A DNA stretch of 64,000 bases from Salaquimonas pukyongi (GCF_001953055.1 NZ_CP019044.1:3203001-3267000), one strand, 5' to 3'; counted from the stretch's first letter, positions 19,275 through 29,387 are shown. Made by a program: numbers and translations. Notes: generated from the sequence alone by a model not told the origin.

Positions 19275-19931
19275 CTAGCGGCGGGAAACACTGGCTATTT
19301 CCAGGATGCAGCCGGCCGGGTCTATCCTGCTTGGATGCTCTACCAAATCGAATTTCCAATCGCCACGACAATCTTCGATTTCGCGCCTAAAATCCCGGCC
19401 TTTCATGAACAGTGCCGTGCGGCTGCCCGTGAGACATGCACCCGTCCAATCAAGCAGGCGCACCAGCGGCGCCAGCGCCCGGGCGGTAATCACCTCTGCA
19501 GCTGTGATTTGTTCCGTAGCCGACTCGATACGGGTATTGAAGACGCTGGCAGGGACGCCCATGCGGGACGCTGCCTGGCGAAGAAAAGCACTCTTCTTCT
19601 GGTTTGATTCGATCAGCCTCACTGACGCTGGCCTTTCGCCTGCAATGGCTGCTGCAATCACCAGGCCCGGAAACCCGCCACCACTACCCAAATCGGTCCA
19701 GGAACGCACTTCCGGCTTGATCGACACCAGTTGGAGGCTGTCCGCCACATGCCGTTCCCAGAACTCAGGCAGGGTGGCCGGAGAAACCAGATTGGTCTTT
19801 GCCTGCCACTTGTAAAGCAGGTCCCGATACGCTGTCAGCCGCACCATGGTTTCACGTGAAACCGGATGGATTTCATTTAACTGTTCAAGGACTGGTTGTC
19901 CGGCTTTAAGGTTCGGCATGAGATCAGCCAT
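19275..19931 (-). CDS. rsmG: 16S rRNA (guanine527-N7)-methyltransferase RsmG
   Basis: A 218-residue SAM-dependent methyltransferase (GidB) that modifies G527 of 16S rRNA. The N-terminal [10 protein letters not shown] and the SAM-binding [11 protein letters not shown] are family hallmarks. The start at 19931 gives an ATGGCTGA overlap with the end of mnmG, suggesting translational coupling; an ATG at 19919 is an alternative. The codons for VSRET are themselves a parS-like palindrome (19848-19863). Confidence 0.95.
   Translation of the reverse strand: MADLMPNLKAGQPVLEQLNEIHPVSRETMVRLTAYRDLLYKWQAKTNLVSPATLPEFWERHVADSLQLVSIKPEVRSWTDLGSGGGFPGLVIAAAIAGERPASVRLIESNQKKSAFLRQAASRMGVPASVFNTRIESATEQITAAEVITARALAPLVRLLDWTGACLTGSRTALFMKGRDFRREIEDCRGDWKFDLVEHPSRIDPAGCILEIASVSRR
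19848..19863. promoter_or_regulatory. parS-like site inside rsmG
   Basis: GGTTTCACGTGAAACC keeps the whole 14-bp parS core GTTTCACGTGAAAC and is a perfect palindrome. Only the outermost bases differ from the canonical TGTTTCACGTGAAACA. It encodes part of the VSRET motif of RsmG. Confidence 0.8.
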
Positions 19932-21846
19932 TGGCCTGCCAGGCATCGTCTGCGCCCGGTGATGGCTTTTCGGGCGTGCCCGTTGTCTTGCAAACCGTCT
20001 CATGGCGCTTCAGATGCGCCAGAATCAGCGTAATGGCCGCCGGGGTCATTCCGTCTATGCGTGATGCCTGTCCCAGATTCTGCGGCCGGACGCGTTCCAG
20101 TTTCTGCCGCAGTTCCGTTGAAAGGCCGGACAGGCGCCCATAGTCGAAATGCTCCGGTATGATCCGCGCTTCCTCCCTGCGAAGCGCTGTAATGTCGCTT
20201 TCCTGCCGTGCCAAATACACCGCATAGGAAGCGTCAATTTGTACCTGCTCGGCCACCCTGGCATCAATCTGTCCCAGCTCCGGCCAGATGGCGGCAAGCC
20301 GGTCAAGATCGATATCGGGATAGGCGAGCAGGTCGTAAGCGCTGCGGCGAACCCCGTCCTGATTGATTTTCAGGCCATGCGACGCCGCCTCGTTTGGCGT
20401 CAGGACAAGCGTCTGCAATGTTTCGCTGCAGGCATCCAGCCCAGATTTCCATGCCCCAAATGCCTTGCGCCGTTCTGTTCCAACGCAGCCGATGCGAATT
20501 CCCTCGGGCGTCAAGCGCTGATCGGCATTGTCAGCCCGCAGACTCAGCCGGTATTCCGCCCGGGAGGTGAACATCCGGTACGGCTCGCTCACGCCACGGG
20601 TGGTCAGATCATCGATCATGACGCCGATATAGGAGTTTGTCCGGCTGAACAGCACGGCTTCGCCTCCGCCGGCCTTTCGTGCCGCATTGAGCCCGGCAAC
20701 CAGTCCCTGGGCGGCTGCCTCTTCATATCCGGTCGTACCGTTGATCTGGCCCGCCAGATATAATCCCGGCAACCGGCGTGTTTCCAGCGTCGGCCGTAGT
20801 TCGCGCGGATCGATGTGATCATATTCGATGGCATAGCCGGGCTGCAGGATGACTGCCCTCTCCAGGCCTTTGATTGTGGCGATGAAAGCGGCCTGGACGG
20901 CTTCCGGCAGTGAGGTGGAAATCCCGTTGGGATAGACCGTGTCATCGTCCAGCCCCTCTGGCTCAAGAAAGATCTGATGGCTGTCCCTGTCCCCGAATTT
21001 GACGATCTTGTCCTCAACAGACGGACAATAGCGCGGGCCGACGCCACCGATCTGGCCCGAATACATGGCCGATTTTGTCAGGTTCTCGGCTATGATGGCA
21101 TGGGTCTGCGCATTCGTGCGGGTAATTCCGCACTCGATCTGGCGGTTGGGAAGCCTGCCGGTAAGGCTGGAAAACGGTACGGAATCGGCGTCGCCGGGCT
21201 GCATCTCCACGCAGGACCAGTCGATGGTTTTGCCATCGAGCCTGGCCGGCGTTCCGGTTTTGAGCCGGCCCAGAACAAATCCTGCTCTCTCCAGCGTTGC
21301 GGACAAACCGGTTGAGGGCGCTTCTCCCATCCTGCCGGCCGGAATCTTTTTCTCACCGATATGGATCAGACCGCGAAGAAATGTCCCCGTGGTCAAAATA
21401 ACCGCGGCAGAGCGCAGCTCCAGGCCATCCTCGCAGATCACACCGCTCACAACACCCTGGTCGGCGATCAGATCACCCACACCGCTTTCGATGATTTCCA
21501 GGTTTTCCTGCTCCGCCAGCCCAGCCTGTATGGCAAGCCGGTAAAGCTTGCGGTCTGCCTGGGCCCGCGGCCCGCGCACGGCAGGCCCCTTGCGCCGGTT
21601 GAGCAAACGGAACTGGATACCGCCCTTGTCGGCGGCCCTGCCCATGATGCCATCCATCGCATCGATTTCGCGCACCAGATGCCCTTTACCAAGCCCGCCA
21701 ATGGCCGGGTTGCAGGACATGACGCCAATGGTATCAGCACGATGGGTTACAAGCGCCGTGCGCGCGCCCATGCGGGCCGAAGCGGCGGCAGCTTCACAGC
21801 CGGCATGACCGCCGCCAATTACAATGACATCAAAGGCCTTTCCCAT
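19924..21846 (-). CDS. mnmG: tRNA wobble-uridine modification protein MnmG (GidA)
   Basis: A 640-residue FAD enzyme that, with MnmE, installs the carboxymethylaminomethyl group on U34 of certain tRNAs. The N-terminal FAD motif is [21 protein letters not shown], and [20 protein letters not shown] is the GidA signature. The C-terminal helical domain ends in a poorly conserved tail. It is the middle gene of mnmE-mnmG-rsmG on the minus strand. Confidence 0.97.
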   Translation of the reverse strand: MGKAFDVIVIGGGHAGCEAAAASARMGARTALVTHRADTIGVMSCNPAIGGLGKGHLVREIDAMDGIMGRAADKGGIQFRLLNRRKGPAVRGPRAQADRKLYRLAIQAGLAEQENLEIIESGVGDLIADQGVVSGVICEDGLELRSAAVILTTGTFLRGLIHIGEKKIPAGRMGEAPSTGLSATLERAGFVLGRLKTGTPARLDGKTIDWSCVEMQPGDADSVPFSSLTGRLPNRQIECGITRTNAQTHAIIAENLTKSAMYSGQIGGVGPRYCPSVEDKIVKFGDRDSHQIFLEPEGLDDDTVYPNGISTSLPEAVQAAFIATIKGLERAVILQPGYAIEYDHIDPRELRPTLETRRLPGLYLAGQINGTTGYEEAAAQGLVAGLNAARKAGGGEAVLFSRTNSYIGVMIDDLTTRGVSEPYRMFTSRAEYRLSLRADNADQRLTPEGIRIGCVGTERRKAFGAWKSGLDACSETLQTLVLTPNEAASHGLKINQDGVRRSAYDLLAYPDIDLDRLAAIWPELGQIDARVAEQVQIDASYAVYLARQESDITALRREEARIIPEHFDYGRLSGLSTELRQKLERVRPQNLGQASRIDGMTPAAITLILAHLKRHETVCKTTGTPEKPSPGADDAWQANG

Positions 21847-22023
21847 GGCTCAATCCCGGGGTTTCTGCAGGTTTGACCGGACCGGTTCATGGACGGACCA
21901 GCCGCCTCTTCTTTCGATGCGGCCAGGACTAACGCCCGCATTCATCATGGTGTGTGCTCATAGAGCCTTTTGGCCGGGCCGTAAAGCAATCCGATGCCGG
22001 TCGAATAGCACCTCAACTCAAAA

Positions 22024-22039
22024 TGTTTCACGTGAAACA
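22024..22039. promoter_or_regulatory. canonical parS site
   Basis: TGTTTCACGTGAAACA is an exact match to the 16-bp bacterial parS consensus, located between mnmE and mnmG, 2.2 kb from the rsmG site and 4.5 kb from the predicted origin. Confidence 0.93.
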
Positions 22040-22069
22040 GGGTTTCCGGGCAAGAACAGGCGCCCGGAT

Positions 22070-22085
22070 TGTTTCACGTGAATCA
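22070..22085. promoter_or_regulatory. near-canonical parS site at the mnmE stop
   Basis: TGTTTCACGTGAATCA differs from the parS consensus by one base (A to T at position 14). Its last three bases are the mnmE stop codon (TGA on the minus strand), which may explain the mismatch. It is 46 bp from the canonical site, so the two are arranged about four helical turns apart. Confidence 0.8.
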
Positions 22086-23429
22086 CTTGCCGATACAGAA
22101 CTCGGAAAAAATCACATCAAGCAATTCTTCCGGATCTATTCTTCCTGTCAGCCGGCCAAAGCATTCCCCTGCCAATCGCAGCTCTTCAGCCGCCAGCACC
22201 CGATCAGCGCCCAGCATCGCATCAAACCGTTCGAGGTGCTTTCCGGCCTTCTCCAGCAGTGCTTTCTGCCGCTTTCGCGATACCAGAATATCCTCTCCGG
22301 ATGTGGCGTGCCTCGCCCTCCGTGAGATAAATGCAATAAATGAATCAAGACCGGCCGGGTTTACCGTGCTTACCTTGCCTTCTATCGGGAAATCTTCCCG
22401 CTTTCCCACCACCTGTTCACCCGGCAAATCTTCCTTCGAACGGAAAACCGCGTCTACGCCCAATTCGCCAGTTGGTGCTTCTGGCGCATCCTTGGGTGAA
22501 AGCCATATCACCAGGTCCGCCGCTTTGGCGGCCTGCCTTGCCCGATCAACGCCTAATATCTCAACCCGGTCTCCGCTTTCGCGAATGCCGGCAGTATCAA
22601 AGACAATTACAGCCAACCCGTCGATATCCACCTTCGCCTCAAGGACATCGCGTGTGGTTCCCGCCACATCGGTGACAATGGCGATGTCCCGCCTGGCAAG
22701 CGCATTCAACAAGCTGGATTTTCCGGCATTGGGCGGGCCAACAAGCGCCACGCGAAACCCGCGGCGAATGATCTCCCCCGCATGATACCCCGACAACGCA
22801 TCTCCCACTTTGGACTTCAGTTCCCGGGCTGTCTTGCGAACCTGCAAAACCATGCTGTCGGGAACGTCATCCTCATCGGCAAAGTCGAATTCAGCTTCCA
22901 GCAAGGCGCGCGCCCGAACCAGCGCTTCCCGCCAATCCGAAATTTTCCTGTGCATCTCATCGGATGCCAAACGAACCGCCAGCCTGCGCTGAGCCTCGGT
23001 TTCAGCCGCCAAAAGATCAGCAAGGCCCTCAATCTCGGTGAGATCCATTTTGCCGTTTTCAAAAGCCCGGCGGGTAAATTCCCCGGCTTCCGCCAATCGA
23101 GCGCCGCTGGAAGCCAGCACGTCGAGAATTTTGTTCGCCACTGCAGCGCTGCCGTGAAGATGCAATTCACAAACATCCTCACCAGTATGACTTTTTGGTG
23201 CTGCAAACCAGCAGATCAGGCCGCGATCAATCACCCTGCCGTCGGCTGGATCCATGAACTCGGATGGTTTGAGTTTGCCCGGATGGTCCGGAAAAACCTT
23301 GCTGAGCGTTTTGCCAAGATCCAGCGCCCTGGGACCGGAAATACGCACGATTGCAATACCGCTTGGCAACGCACCCGTTGCCAGCGCTACAATGGTTTCC
23401 TGTTTGCCGGAACCGCTTTCTTTGGCCAT
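22083..23429 (-). CDS. mnmE: tRNA modification GTPase MnmE (TrmE/ThdF)
   Basis: A 448-residue GTPase partner of MnmG. The N-terminal formyl-THF-binding domain includes TIVALATGALPSGIAIVRISG. The inserted G domain has GPPNAGKSSLLNAL (P-loop) and TDVAGTTRDVLE. The C-terminus ends FCIGK with the conserved Cys445. The start at 23429 is preceded by GAGGAAG at good spacing; the in-frame ATG at 23468 lacks one. The stop overlaps a parS-like site. Confidence 0.96.
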   Translation of the reverse strand: MAKESGSGKQETIVALATGALPSGIAIVRISGPRALDLGKTLSKVFPDHPGKLKPSEFMDPADGRVIDRGLICWFAAPKSHTGEDVCELHLHGSAAVANKILDVLASSGARLAEAGEFTRRAFENGKMDLTEIEGLADLLAAETEAQRRLAVRLASDEMHRKISDWREALVRARALLEAEFDFADEDDVPDSMVLQVRKTARELKSKVGDALSGYHAGEIIRRGFRVALVGPPNAGKSSLLNALARRDIAIVTDVAGTTRDVLEAKVDIDGLAVIVFDTAGIRESGDRVEILGVDRARQAAKAADLVIWLSPKDAPEAPTGELGVDAVFRSKEDLPGEQVVGKREDFPIEGKVSTVNPAGLDSFIAFISRRARHATSGEDILVSRKRQKALLEKAGKHLERFDAMLGADRVLAAEELRLAGECFGRLTGRIDPEELLDVIFSEFCIGK

Positions 23430-23522
23430 TCCGGAACTTCCTCTGGAGACGGTATTGCTGCCTACCATACCACATCCGAATCAATTCCGGACGTTTCGCT
23501 TGCGAATCGGGTGGGTGGCAGC

Positions 23523-24788
23523 TTACGTGTTCATCGTATCGAAGAACTCGTGATTGTTCTTCGTCTGCTTGAGCTTGTCGATCAGAAACTCGATCGCATC
23601 CGTGGTTCCCATGGAAGAAAGAATACGGCGCAATACGAATATCTTCTGAAGGTCCGCCTTGGGCACCAGCAGGTCTTCTTTCCTTGTGCCGGACTTGAGA
23701 ATATCCATTGAAGGGAAGACCCGTTTGTCGGCAACCTTGCGGTCCAGAACGATTTCCGAGTTGCCCGTGCCCTTGAACTCCTCGAAGATAACCTCATCCA
23801 TCCGGCTGCCGGTGTCGATCAACGCTGTGGCGATAATCGTAAGCGATCCGCCTTCCTCGATGTTTCGCGCTGCGCCAAAGAAGCGTTTCGGCCGCTGCAG
23901 GGCATTGGCATCGACGCCGCCCGTCAGAACCTTGCCGGAAGAGGGTACGACCGTGTTGTAGGCCCGGCCCAGACGGGTAATCGAATCGAGCAGAATGACA
24001 ACATCACGGCCATGTTCAACCAGCCGCTTTGCCTTCTCGATAACCATCTCGGCAACCTGCACATGACGTGATGCCGGCTCATCAAAAGTCGAGGATATCA
24101 CCTCGCCATTGACCGAGCGCTGCATGTCGGTCACCTCCTCCGGCCGCTCATCGATAAGCAGCACAATAAGATAGCTTTCCGGGTGATTTGCGGTGATCGA
24201 ATGGGCGATGTTCTGCAACAATACGGTCTTGCCGGTCCGCGGCGGCGCCACAATCAACCCACGCTGACCCTTTCCCAGCGGTGCGACCAGGTCGATAACC
24301 CTGGCTGAAAGGTCCTTCGACTCGCTGTTCTCTATTTCCATGTTGAACCGCTCATCGGGATAAAGCGGTGTCAGATTATCGAAGTGGGTCTTGTGCTTGA
24401 TCTTTTCCGGATCATCGAAATTGATCGTATTGACCTTCAGCAGCGCAAAATAGCGCTCGCCCTCTTTCGGTCCGCGAATGGGGCCTTCCACCGTATCACC
24501 GGTTTTCAGTGAAAATCTGCGGATCTGCGAGGGGGAAATATAGATATCGTCAGGCCCAGGCAGGTAATTGGCACTGGCAGAGCGCAAAAAGCCGAAGCCG
24601 TCCTGCAGCACTTCCACAACCCCCTCGCCGATAATCTCCGTATCCTGCTCAGCAAGCTGCTTCAGGATCGCAAACATCAGTTCCTGCTTGCGCATGGTAC
24701 TGGCATTTTCCACATCGACGCCTTCAGCAAACGTCACCAGATCCGTCGGGGTTTTGGTCTTCAGGTCCTGAAGCTTCATTTTTTCCAT
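23523..24788 (-). CDS. rho: transcription termination factor Rho
   Basis: A 421-residue hexameric RNA helicase. The N-terminal part begins [14 protein letters not shown], with the cold-shock-like RNA-binding domain around [22 protein letters not shown]. The ATPase has Walker A APPRTGKT and Walker [14 protein letters not shown]. The start at 24788 is chosen for AGGA 9 nt upstream and agreement with other alphaproteobacterial Rho proteins; the 24833 opening adds 15 unrelated residues. It lies between hemJ and mnmE, all leftward. Confidence 0.96.
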   Translation of the reverse strand: MEKMKLQDLKTKTPTDLVTFAEGVDVENASTMRKQELMFAILKQLAEQDTEIIGEGVVEVLQDGFGFLRSASANYLPGPDDIYISPSQIRRFSLKTGDTVEGPIRGPKEGERYFALLKVNTINFDDPEKIKHKTHFDNLTPLYPDERFNMEIENSESKDLSARVIDLVAPLGKGQRGLIVAPPRTGKTVLLQNIAHSITANHPESYLIVLLIDERPEEVTDMQRSVNGEVISSTFDEPASRHVQVAEMVIEKAKRLVEHGRDVVILLDSITRLGRAYNTVVPSSGKVLTGGVDANALQRPKRFFGAARNIEEGGSLTIIATALIDTGSRMDEVIFEEFKGTGNSEIVLDRKVADKRVFPSMDILKSGTRKEDLLVPKADLQKIFVLRRILSSMGTTDAIEFLIDKLKQTKNNHEFFDTMNT

Positions 24789-25026
24789 TTGTTTTATTCC
24801 TGGGGAACCGGTCTCATCGCTGCACGATGCCATGCGGCCAGACTGTTGTAGGGAGGATAATGCTTGGAAAGGCTTGCAGCCGTTTTGCCGGGCTGTCTGG
24901 AAAGAAACTTTCCTTTCCTTCCGGGTCGGGAAACCCGCCCGCTACATAACCCATGCGAAGGCCGGTTTCAAGCAGCCCTTTTCGCTATCAAATATCAGTG
25001 ATGAAAAGCAGCTTTGCAAAAGCCGG

Positions 25027-25449
25027 TCAGAACGGTCTGACAACCACAAGAACAACCACCAGCACCATCAACAGCGTCGGCACTTCATTCGCAAACCGGT
25101 AAAACCGGGTCGGCCGCCGGCGCTGATCAGCCTTGAACTCCCCCACCCACTTTGCTGCAAACAGGTGAAAGGCCGATAAAATCACGATGAGGAATAGCTT
25201 TGAAACAAACCAGCCTTCGTTCCAGGCCTGAACCAGCACCATCAGCCACAAGCCGAAAAGCCAGCTGGCAATCATCGCAGGCGTCATGATTGCCTTTAGC
25301 AGCCGCCGCTCCATCACCTTGAAGGTTTCTGATGTTTTCGAGCCGGGCTCAGTCTCGTTGTGGTAGACCATCAGCCTGGGAAGATACAAAAGTCCTGCCA
25401 TCCATGAAATGACGGATATCAGATGCAAGACCTTGACCCATTCATACAT
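25027..25449 (-). CDS. hemJ: protoporphyrinogen oxidase HemJ
   Basis: A 140-residue membrane protein with about four transmembrane helices. The family's conserved His (His9 in WVKVLHLISVISWMAGLLYLPRL) and the ARG/LYS-rich loop between helices are visible. HemJ oxidises protoporphyrinogen IX to protoporphyrin IX in bacteria lacking HemG and HemY. It lies 35 nt downstream of hemE, forming a heme-synthesis pair, which supports the assignment. About 240 nt separate it from rho, and I see no gene in that gap. Confidence 0.92.
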   Translation of the reverse strand: MYEWVKVLHLISVISWMAGLLYLPRLMVYHNETEPGSKTSETFKVMERRLLKAIMTPAMIASWLFGLWLMVLVQAWNEGWFVSKLFLIVILSAFHLFAAKWVGEFKADQRRRPTRFYRFANEVPTLLMVLVVVLVVVRPF

Positions 25450-25484
25450 CGTCTTCTCCGAACAACTTTTCCCTGAAGTTCAAA

Positions 25485-26528
25485 CTAGCCGCGAATACGG
25501 GCAAGCATCTGCTCCACATGGGCAACCGGCGTATCCGGGGTAATCCCGTGACCCAAGTTGAAGATATGAGGCCCGCCACTTAGCGCATTACAAACGCGGT
25601 CAACACCCTCATCCAGTGCCCTACCTCCAGCAACCAGAAGGGTCGGGTCCAAATTACCCTGTACCGGCACTTCCTTCTGAAGAGACTGCGCAAAGTCCAG
25701 CGGTACGGTCCAGTCCAACCCGATTGCTGTTGCCCCCGTCTTTGCTGCATAGCCCTCATAGTTCAACCCGGCACCTTTTGGAAATGCGATGATCCGCGCC
25801 TTTGGTATTCGTTCCCGCACAGAATCCACAATCCGCTTTACCGGCCTGACGCAGTATTCTTCAAAGCTTCCCGGATCGAGCACACCTGCCCAGGAATCAA
25901 ATATCTGCACCGCGTCCGCACCCGCCTGCAATTGGTGGACAAGATAATCCGCCGACCGGTCCGCCAGAGCATTCAGCATTGCTTCAAACGCCTTCTCATG
26001 CCGATGCGCAAACAACCTTGCCGGCGCTTGGTCGCTGGTTGAGTGACCTGCAATCATGTACGTCGCCACCGTCCACGGCGCACCGCAAAAGCCCAACAGT
26101 GTCGTTTCCTCAGGCAGTGCTGCCCGTATCCCGCCAACGGCCTCCAGCACCGGCTGAAGCCTTTCTTCCAGCGCACCCCATTCCCTGTTTCCAGAAACAA
26201 GGCCCTCTATTTCCTCTACACCAATGGGCTCCAGTACCGGTCCTCTGCCCTCCTCAAAGCGAACCTTTCTTCCCATGGCATCGGGAATGACCAGAATATC
26301 TGAAAACAGGATCGAAGCATCAAAGCCGAACCTTCGTATCGGCTGCAGCGTTACCTCAATCGCATATTCGGGCGTGTAACAAAGATCGAGAAAGCTCCCC
26401 GCCTTCTTTCTGCACTTGCGATACTCGGGCAAATACCGTCCTGCCTGACGCATGATCCAGACAGGTGGTATTTCATACCGCTGCCCATCCAGCACCCCGA
26501 TCATCTTTCTCGGCTGACTCTTTTCCAC
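25485..26528 (-). CDS. hemE: uroporphyrinogen decarboxylase
   Basis: A 347-residue enzyme converting uroporphyrinogen III to coproporphyrinogen III. The signature [17 protein letters not shown] lies near residue 21, and [14 protein letters not shown] follows in the middle. Translation appears to start at a GTG (26526-26528) with AGGA 7 nt upstream. The start codon lies inside a DnaA-box-like TTTTCCACA, so hemE borders the predicted origin directly, as in Caulobacter and rhizobia. Confidence 0.96.
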   Translation of the reverse strand: MEKSQPRKMIGVLDGQRYEIPPVWIMRQAGRYLPEYRKCRKKAGSFLDLCYTPEYAIEVTLQPIRRFGFDASILFSDILVIPDAMGRKVRFEEGRGPVLEPIGVEEIEGLVSGNREWGALEERLQPVLEAVGGIRAALPEETTLLGFCGAPWTVATYMIAGHSTSDQAPARLFAHRHEKAFEAMLNALADRSADYLVHQLQAGADAVQIFDSWAGVLDPGSFEEYCVRPVKRIVDSVRERIPKARIIAFPKGAGLNYEGYAAKTGATAIGLDWTVPLDFAQSLQKEVPVQGNLDPTLLVAGGRALDEGVDRVCNALSGGPHIFNLGHGITPDTPVAHVEQMLARIRG

Positions 26529-26741
26529 AACGCGGTCCTATTCAAAGAATCCTGTAGGTTTGGTTTTTTGATTCTTATTGTCTGTGAATAGCGGTACTAC
26601 CCATCCGTCCACAAGACGTGATAAAATTTGTATGCCTGCCAATATGGCAGTTTCCTGGATCACGACGTCAATGAATAGCGTGGAAAACGTATATTATCTC
26701 TTTATTTCAATAGGTTACGGTACAGCAACAGGTGTTTTCCC

Positions 26742-26750
26742 TGTTGATAA
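26742..26750 (-). promoter_or_regulatory. DnaA-box-like site, one mismatch
   Basis: TGTTGATAA, reverse complement TTATCAACA, differs from TTATCCACA at one position. It lies in the middle of the AT-rich part of the predicted origin. Confidence 0.55.
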
Positions 26751-26896
26751 AGGTCAGGGAAAACTGAATAATTTGCTTATGCCCACAGTTCACAGCCTGA
26801 AAGATTCCCTGTCCCGGTCTTCCAAATCCGGCAAAAGAATCCGGACAACGGGTATTCAGATTTGCATCGCGCCGCCCCTTGCCGGTTTCTCCAGAT

Positions 26897-26905
26897 TTAT
26901 CCACA
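26897..26905 (+). promoter_or_regulatory. perfect DnaA box
   Basis: TTATCCACA matches the strong DnaA-box consensus exactly. It lies at the ppsR side of the predicted origin. Confidence 0.8.
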
Positions 26906-26965
26906 AATGCGGGTGAACAATCGTCACACCGGCTTTACTGCCGGATGAAAGCGGTCACGAGCGGC

Positions 26966-27829
26966 ATGCTCCATAACCAGCGCTATTTTCATCTTCATCT
27001 GATTTCAGATTCCACGGGTGAAACCCTCATTGCCGCGAGCCGGGCGGTTACATCCCAATACGAAACCACCCATGCCATTGAGCATGTCCATCCGATGGTT
27101 CGCAGCCGCCAGAAACTTGAGGAAATAATCGCGGAACTCGACAGCAAACCCGGCATCGTCCTGTTTACAATTGCAAACGAGGCCCTGGCCCAGGAGCTCA
27201 CCGGGAAATGCAAACAAATGGGCATTCCCTGTGTTTCCATCCTGGAACCGATATTTCAGGCATTCCAGTCCTATCTCGGTGCGCCAACTTCGCGTAAGAT
27301 TGGCGCACAGCACGAGCTCAACGCGGAGTATTTCAGCCGCATCGATGCCATCAATTTCACGCTCATGCATGACGATGGCGCCCTGCCCGACAACTTGGAG
27401 GATGCAGATGTTATACTGCTTGGGATTTCCCGAACGTCGAAAACCCCGACTTCGATTTATCTCGCCAACCGCGGTTTGAAGATTGCAAACGTCCCGCTGG
27501 TTCCCGGCATTCCCGTCGACCCAGCCATTGTATCCGCCAACCGGCCGCTAAAGGTGGCTCTGGTCGCCAGCACCGAACGCATTTTTCAGGTTCGCCAGAA
27601 CCGGGATCTCGGTGATATTCCAGCGGCAAACAGCTTGGCCTATCGCGACCGGGCGTCCATTGCAGAAGAACTGGCAGCAACCCGCAAACTTTGCAAAAAA
27701 CATGATTGGCCGATGATCGATGTGACGCGCCGCTCCATTGAGGAAACAGCGGCCGACATTCATGCGCTTTGGCACGATCACATCCATAAACAGGCCCAGC
27801 CGGACACTGCTCAGCCCGCTGCCCCTTGA
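26966..27829 (+). CDS. ppsR: PEP synthase / pyruvate-phosphate dikinase regulatory protein
   Basis: A 287-residue bifunctional kinase/pyrophosphorylase (DUF299) that turns pyruvate phosphate dikinase or PEP synthase off and on by ADP-dependent Thr phosphorylation and Pi-dependent dephosphorylation. The start FHLHLISDSTGETL and the nucleotide-binding GISRTSKTPTSIYLANRG are diagnostic. The ATG at 26966 leaves about seven residues before FHLH, as in homologues; an in-frame ATG at 26945 is the alternative. The open frame runs back to 26879, but that part lies over the DnaA box and is not coding in character. Confidence 0.93.
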   Translation: MLHNQRYFHLHLISDSTGETLIAASRAVTSQYETTHAIEHVHPMVRSRQKLEEIIAELDSKPGIVLFTIANEALAQELTGKCKQMGIPCVSILEPIFQAFQSYLGAPTSRKIGAQHELNAEYFSRIDAINFTLMHDDGALPDNLEDADVILLGISRTSKTPTSIYLANRGLKIANVPLVPGIPVDPAIVSANRPLKVALVASTERIFQVRQNRDLGDIPAANSLAYRDRASIAEELAATRKLCKKHDWPMIDVTRRSIEETAADIHALWHDHIHKQAQPDTAQPAAP

Positions 27830-27897
27830 ACTATTGCCTTCATTCGGCAAAAAGGCGGTAACTGTCCCTGCCATTTACCGGAAGAAACCCGCTTCTT

Positions 27898-28491
27898 ATG
27901 AACCTTGTTCTTGCCTCCGCCAGCCCGTTTCGATCCGCCCTGCTCAACAATGCGGGACTGGAATTTGAGGCGGTGGCGGCCAAGATCGATGAACGGGCGG
28001 TGGAACAGCCATTGCTGGAAGCCGGTTTGCCCCCTGCCGATATCGCTGAAGTGCTTGCCATCGCCAAGGCTGAAGATGTCAGCGCAAGAAATACCGGCGC
28101 GCTCGTCATCGGAAGCGATCAGGTGCTCTCCCTTGACGGCGAAATCCTGCACAAGGTTGCCGACATGGAAGGCGCCCGCCGCCGCCTGCTGCAACTGTCG
28201 GCAAAGACCCATCATCTCGATTCTGCGATTGCACTGGTTCGCGATGGCGAGGTCTTGTGGAGCCATGTGGAACGGGCAGCACTTACCATGCGATCGCTCT
28301 CGCCGGAATTTGTCGGCCGCCACCTTGCGGAGGCCGGTGATACGATCCTTTCCAGTGTCGGGGCCTATCAGATTGAAGGCGTCGGAATTCAGCTGTTTGA
28401 GAAAATCGACGGCGATTTATTCACCATCATGGGGCTTCCCCTGCTTCCGCTTCTTGCCGAACTGCGGCGCCAGGCCGCCCTGGAGGGTTGA
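27898..28491 (+). CDS. maf: Maf-like nucleoside-triphosphate pyrophosphatase
   Basis: A 197-residue house-cleaning enzyme that hydrolyses non-canonical or methylated nucleoside triphosphates to monophosphates. It starts [15 protein letters not shown] (the SxxR substrate motif) and carries [15 protein letters not shown] and [12 protein letters not shown]. Which Maf subtype (dTTP/UTP or m7GTP) it represents cannot be decided by eye. It precedes aroE by 5 nt in a ppsR-maf-aroE-coaE-dnaQ run. Confidence 0.92.
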   Translation: MNLVLASASPFRSALLNNAGLEFEAVAAKIDERAVEQPLLEAGLPPADIAEVLAIAKAEDVSARNTGALVIGSDQVLSLDGEILHKVADMEGARRRLLQLSAKTHHLDSAIALVRDGEVLWSHVERAALTMRSLSPEFVGRHLAEAGDTILSSVGAYQIEGVGIQLFEKIDGDLFTIMGLPLLPLLAELRRQAALEG

Positions 28492-28496
28492 CCCGG

Positions 28497-29387
28497 ATGC
28501 CGGCTTCCCCCGAAAAATCGGAAAATATCTCTCCTGCAGCCTTTGTCTGCGGCTGGCCGGTTCAGCATTCTCGATCTCCTCTGGTGCATCGCTATTGGCT
28601 TGCAGAACACCATCTTGCCGGAAGCTATGAGAAAGTACCGGTGGAACCGGGAACCCTTGCCGCTTTCTTTGACCGTATCCGGCAAGGTGAATTTGTCGGC
28701 GGCAACATAACGCTTCCCCACAAGGAGGATGCGCTGAAACTGGCTGATGCAGCTGACGATGCAGCAAAGGCAATCGGCGCAGCCAATACTGTCTGGATGG
28801 AAGCAGGAACCTTGAGGGCGACGAATACCGACTGGATCGGGTTTGTTGCCAATCTGGATGAACAGGCACCAGGCTGGGACCGGGCCGATTCCGGCGGTGC
28901 TTCAGTCCTGGTTGTGGGAGCCGGTGGCGCAGCGCGAGGCGTAATCTACGGCTTGCTTCAACGGGGTGTTAAATCGGTACACATCGCCAACCGTACCATC
29001 TCCAAAGCTGCAACTCTCGCCAATGACTTTGACGGCAATCTGACTGCGCTGCCGCTGGGCGATGTCGCTGGACTTGCCGAATCCGTCGATCTGGTGGTTA
29101 ACACCTCCAGCATGGGCATGCGCGGCCAGCCGCCGATGAGCGAGGACGTCATCAACATCATCCCCTATCTGCCGGGCCATGCAGTGGTCTGTGATATTGT
29201 CTATACACCGCTTGAAACCCCATTGCTTGAAGCGGCGGAAAAAACCGGCCTCACCACCGCAGATGGATTGGGAATGCTCTTGCACCAGGCCGTGCCCGGT
29301 TTTGAAAAATGGTTCGGCGTGCGGCCGAAGGTATCTGAAAAACTGCGTGATCTCGTCATTAGCGACCTGCCGGGAGATACCGGGTGA
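28497..29387 (+). CDS. aroE: shikimate dehydrogenase
   Basis: A 296-residue NADPH enzyme reducing 3-dehydroshikimate in aromatic amino-acid synthesis. The shikimate-binding motif is [16 protein letters not shown], and the catalytic Lys is in [10 protein letters not shown]. The NADP site is [14 protein letters not shown], and [10 protein letters not shown] is near the C-terminus. The ATG at 28497 has GGAGGG about 9 nt upstream; a TTG at 28488 is too close to that site. The end overlaps coaE by four bases (GTGA). Confidence 0.95.
   Translation: MPASPEKSENISPAAFVCGWPVQHSRSPLVHRYWLAEHHLAGSYEKVPVEPGTLAAFFDRIRQGEFVGGNITLPHKEDALKLADAADDAAKAIGAANTVWMEAGTLRATNTDWIGFVANLDEQAPGWDRADSGGASVLVVGAGGAARGVIYGLLQRGVKSVHIANRTISKAATLANDFDGNLTALPLGDVAGLAESVDLVVNTSSMGMRGQPPMSEDVINIIPYLPGHAVVCDIVYTPLETPLLEAAEKTGLTTADGLGMLLHQAVPGFEKWFGVRPKVSEKLRDLVISDLPGDTG

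Larger units (their letters stand above)
26521..26945. other. predicted chromosomal replication origin (oriC)
   Basis: An AT-rich, gene-poor stretch between divergent hemE and ppsR, the position of the mapped origins of Caulobacter and Sinorhizobium meliloti. It holds a perfect DnaA box TTATCCACA (26897-26905), a one-mismatch box TGTTGATAA (26742-26750, reverse orientation) and a one-mismatch box TTTTCCACA (26521-26529). There are four GANTC methylation sites (26547, 26570, 26803, 26837). The AT-rich run 26681-26715 could be the unwinding element, and 26705-26717 resembles an IHF site with one mismatch. No TTAA-N7-TTAA CtrA box is seen. dnaA itself is not in the window. Confidence 0.8.

Noticed and set aside
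26578-26916. 112-codon rightward frame within the hemE-ppsR gap
   Set aside because: It has no recognisable motif, lies across the AT-rich part of the predicted origin and DnaA boxes, and runs into the ppsR 5' region. It is more likely chance.
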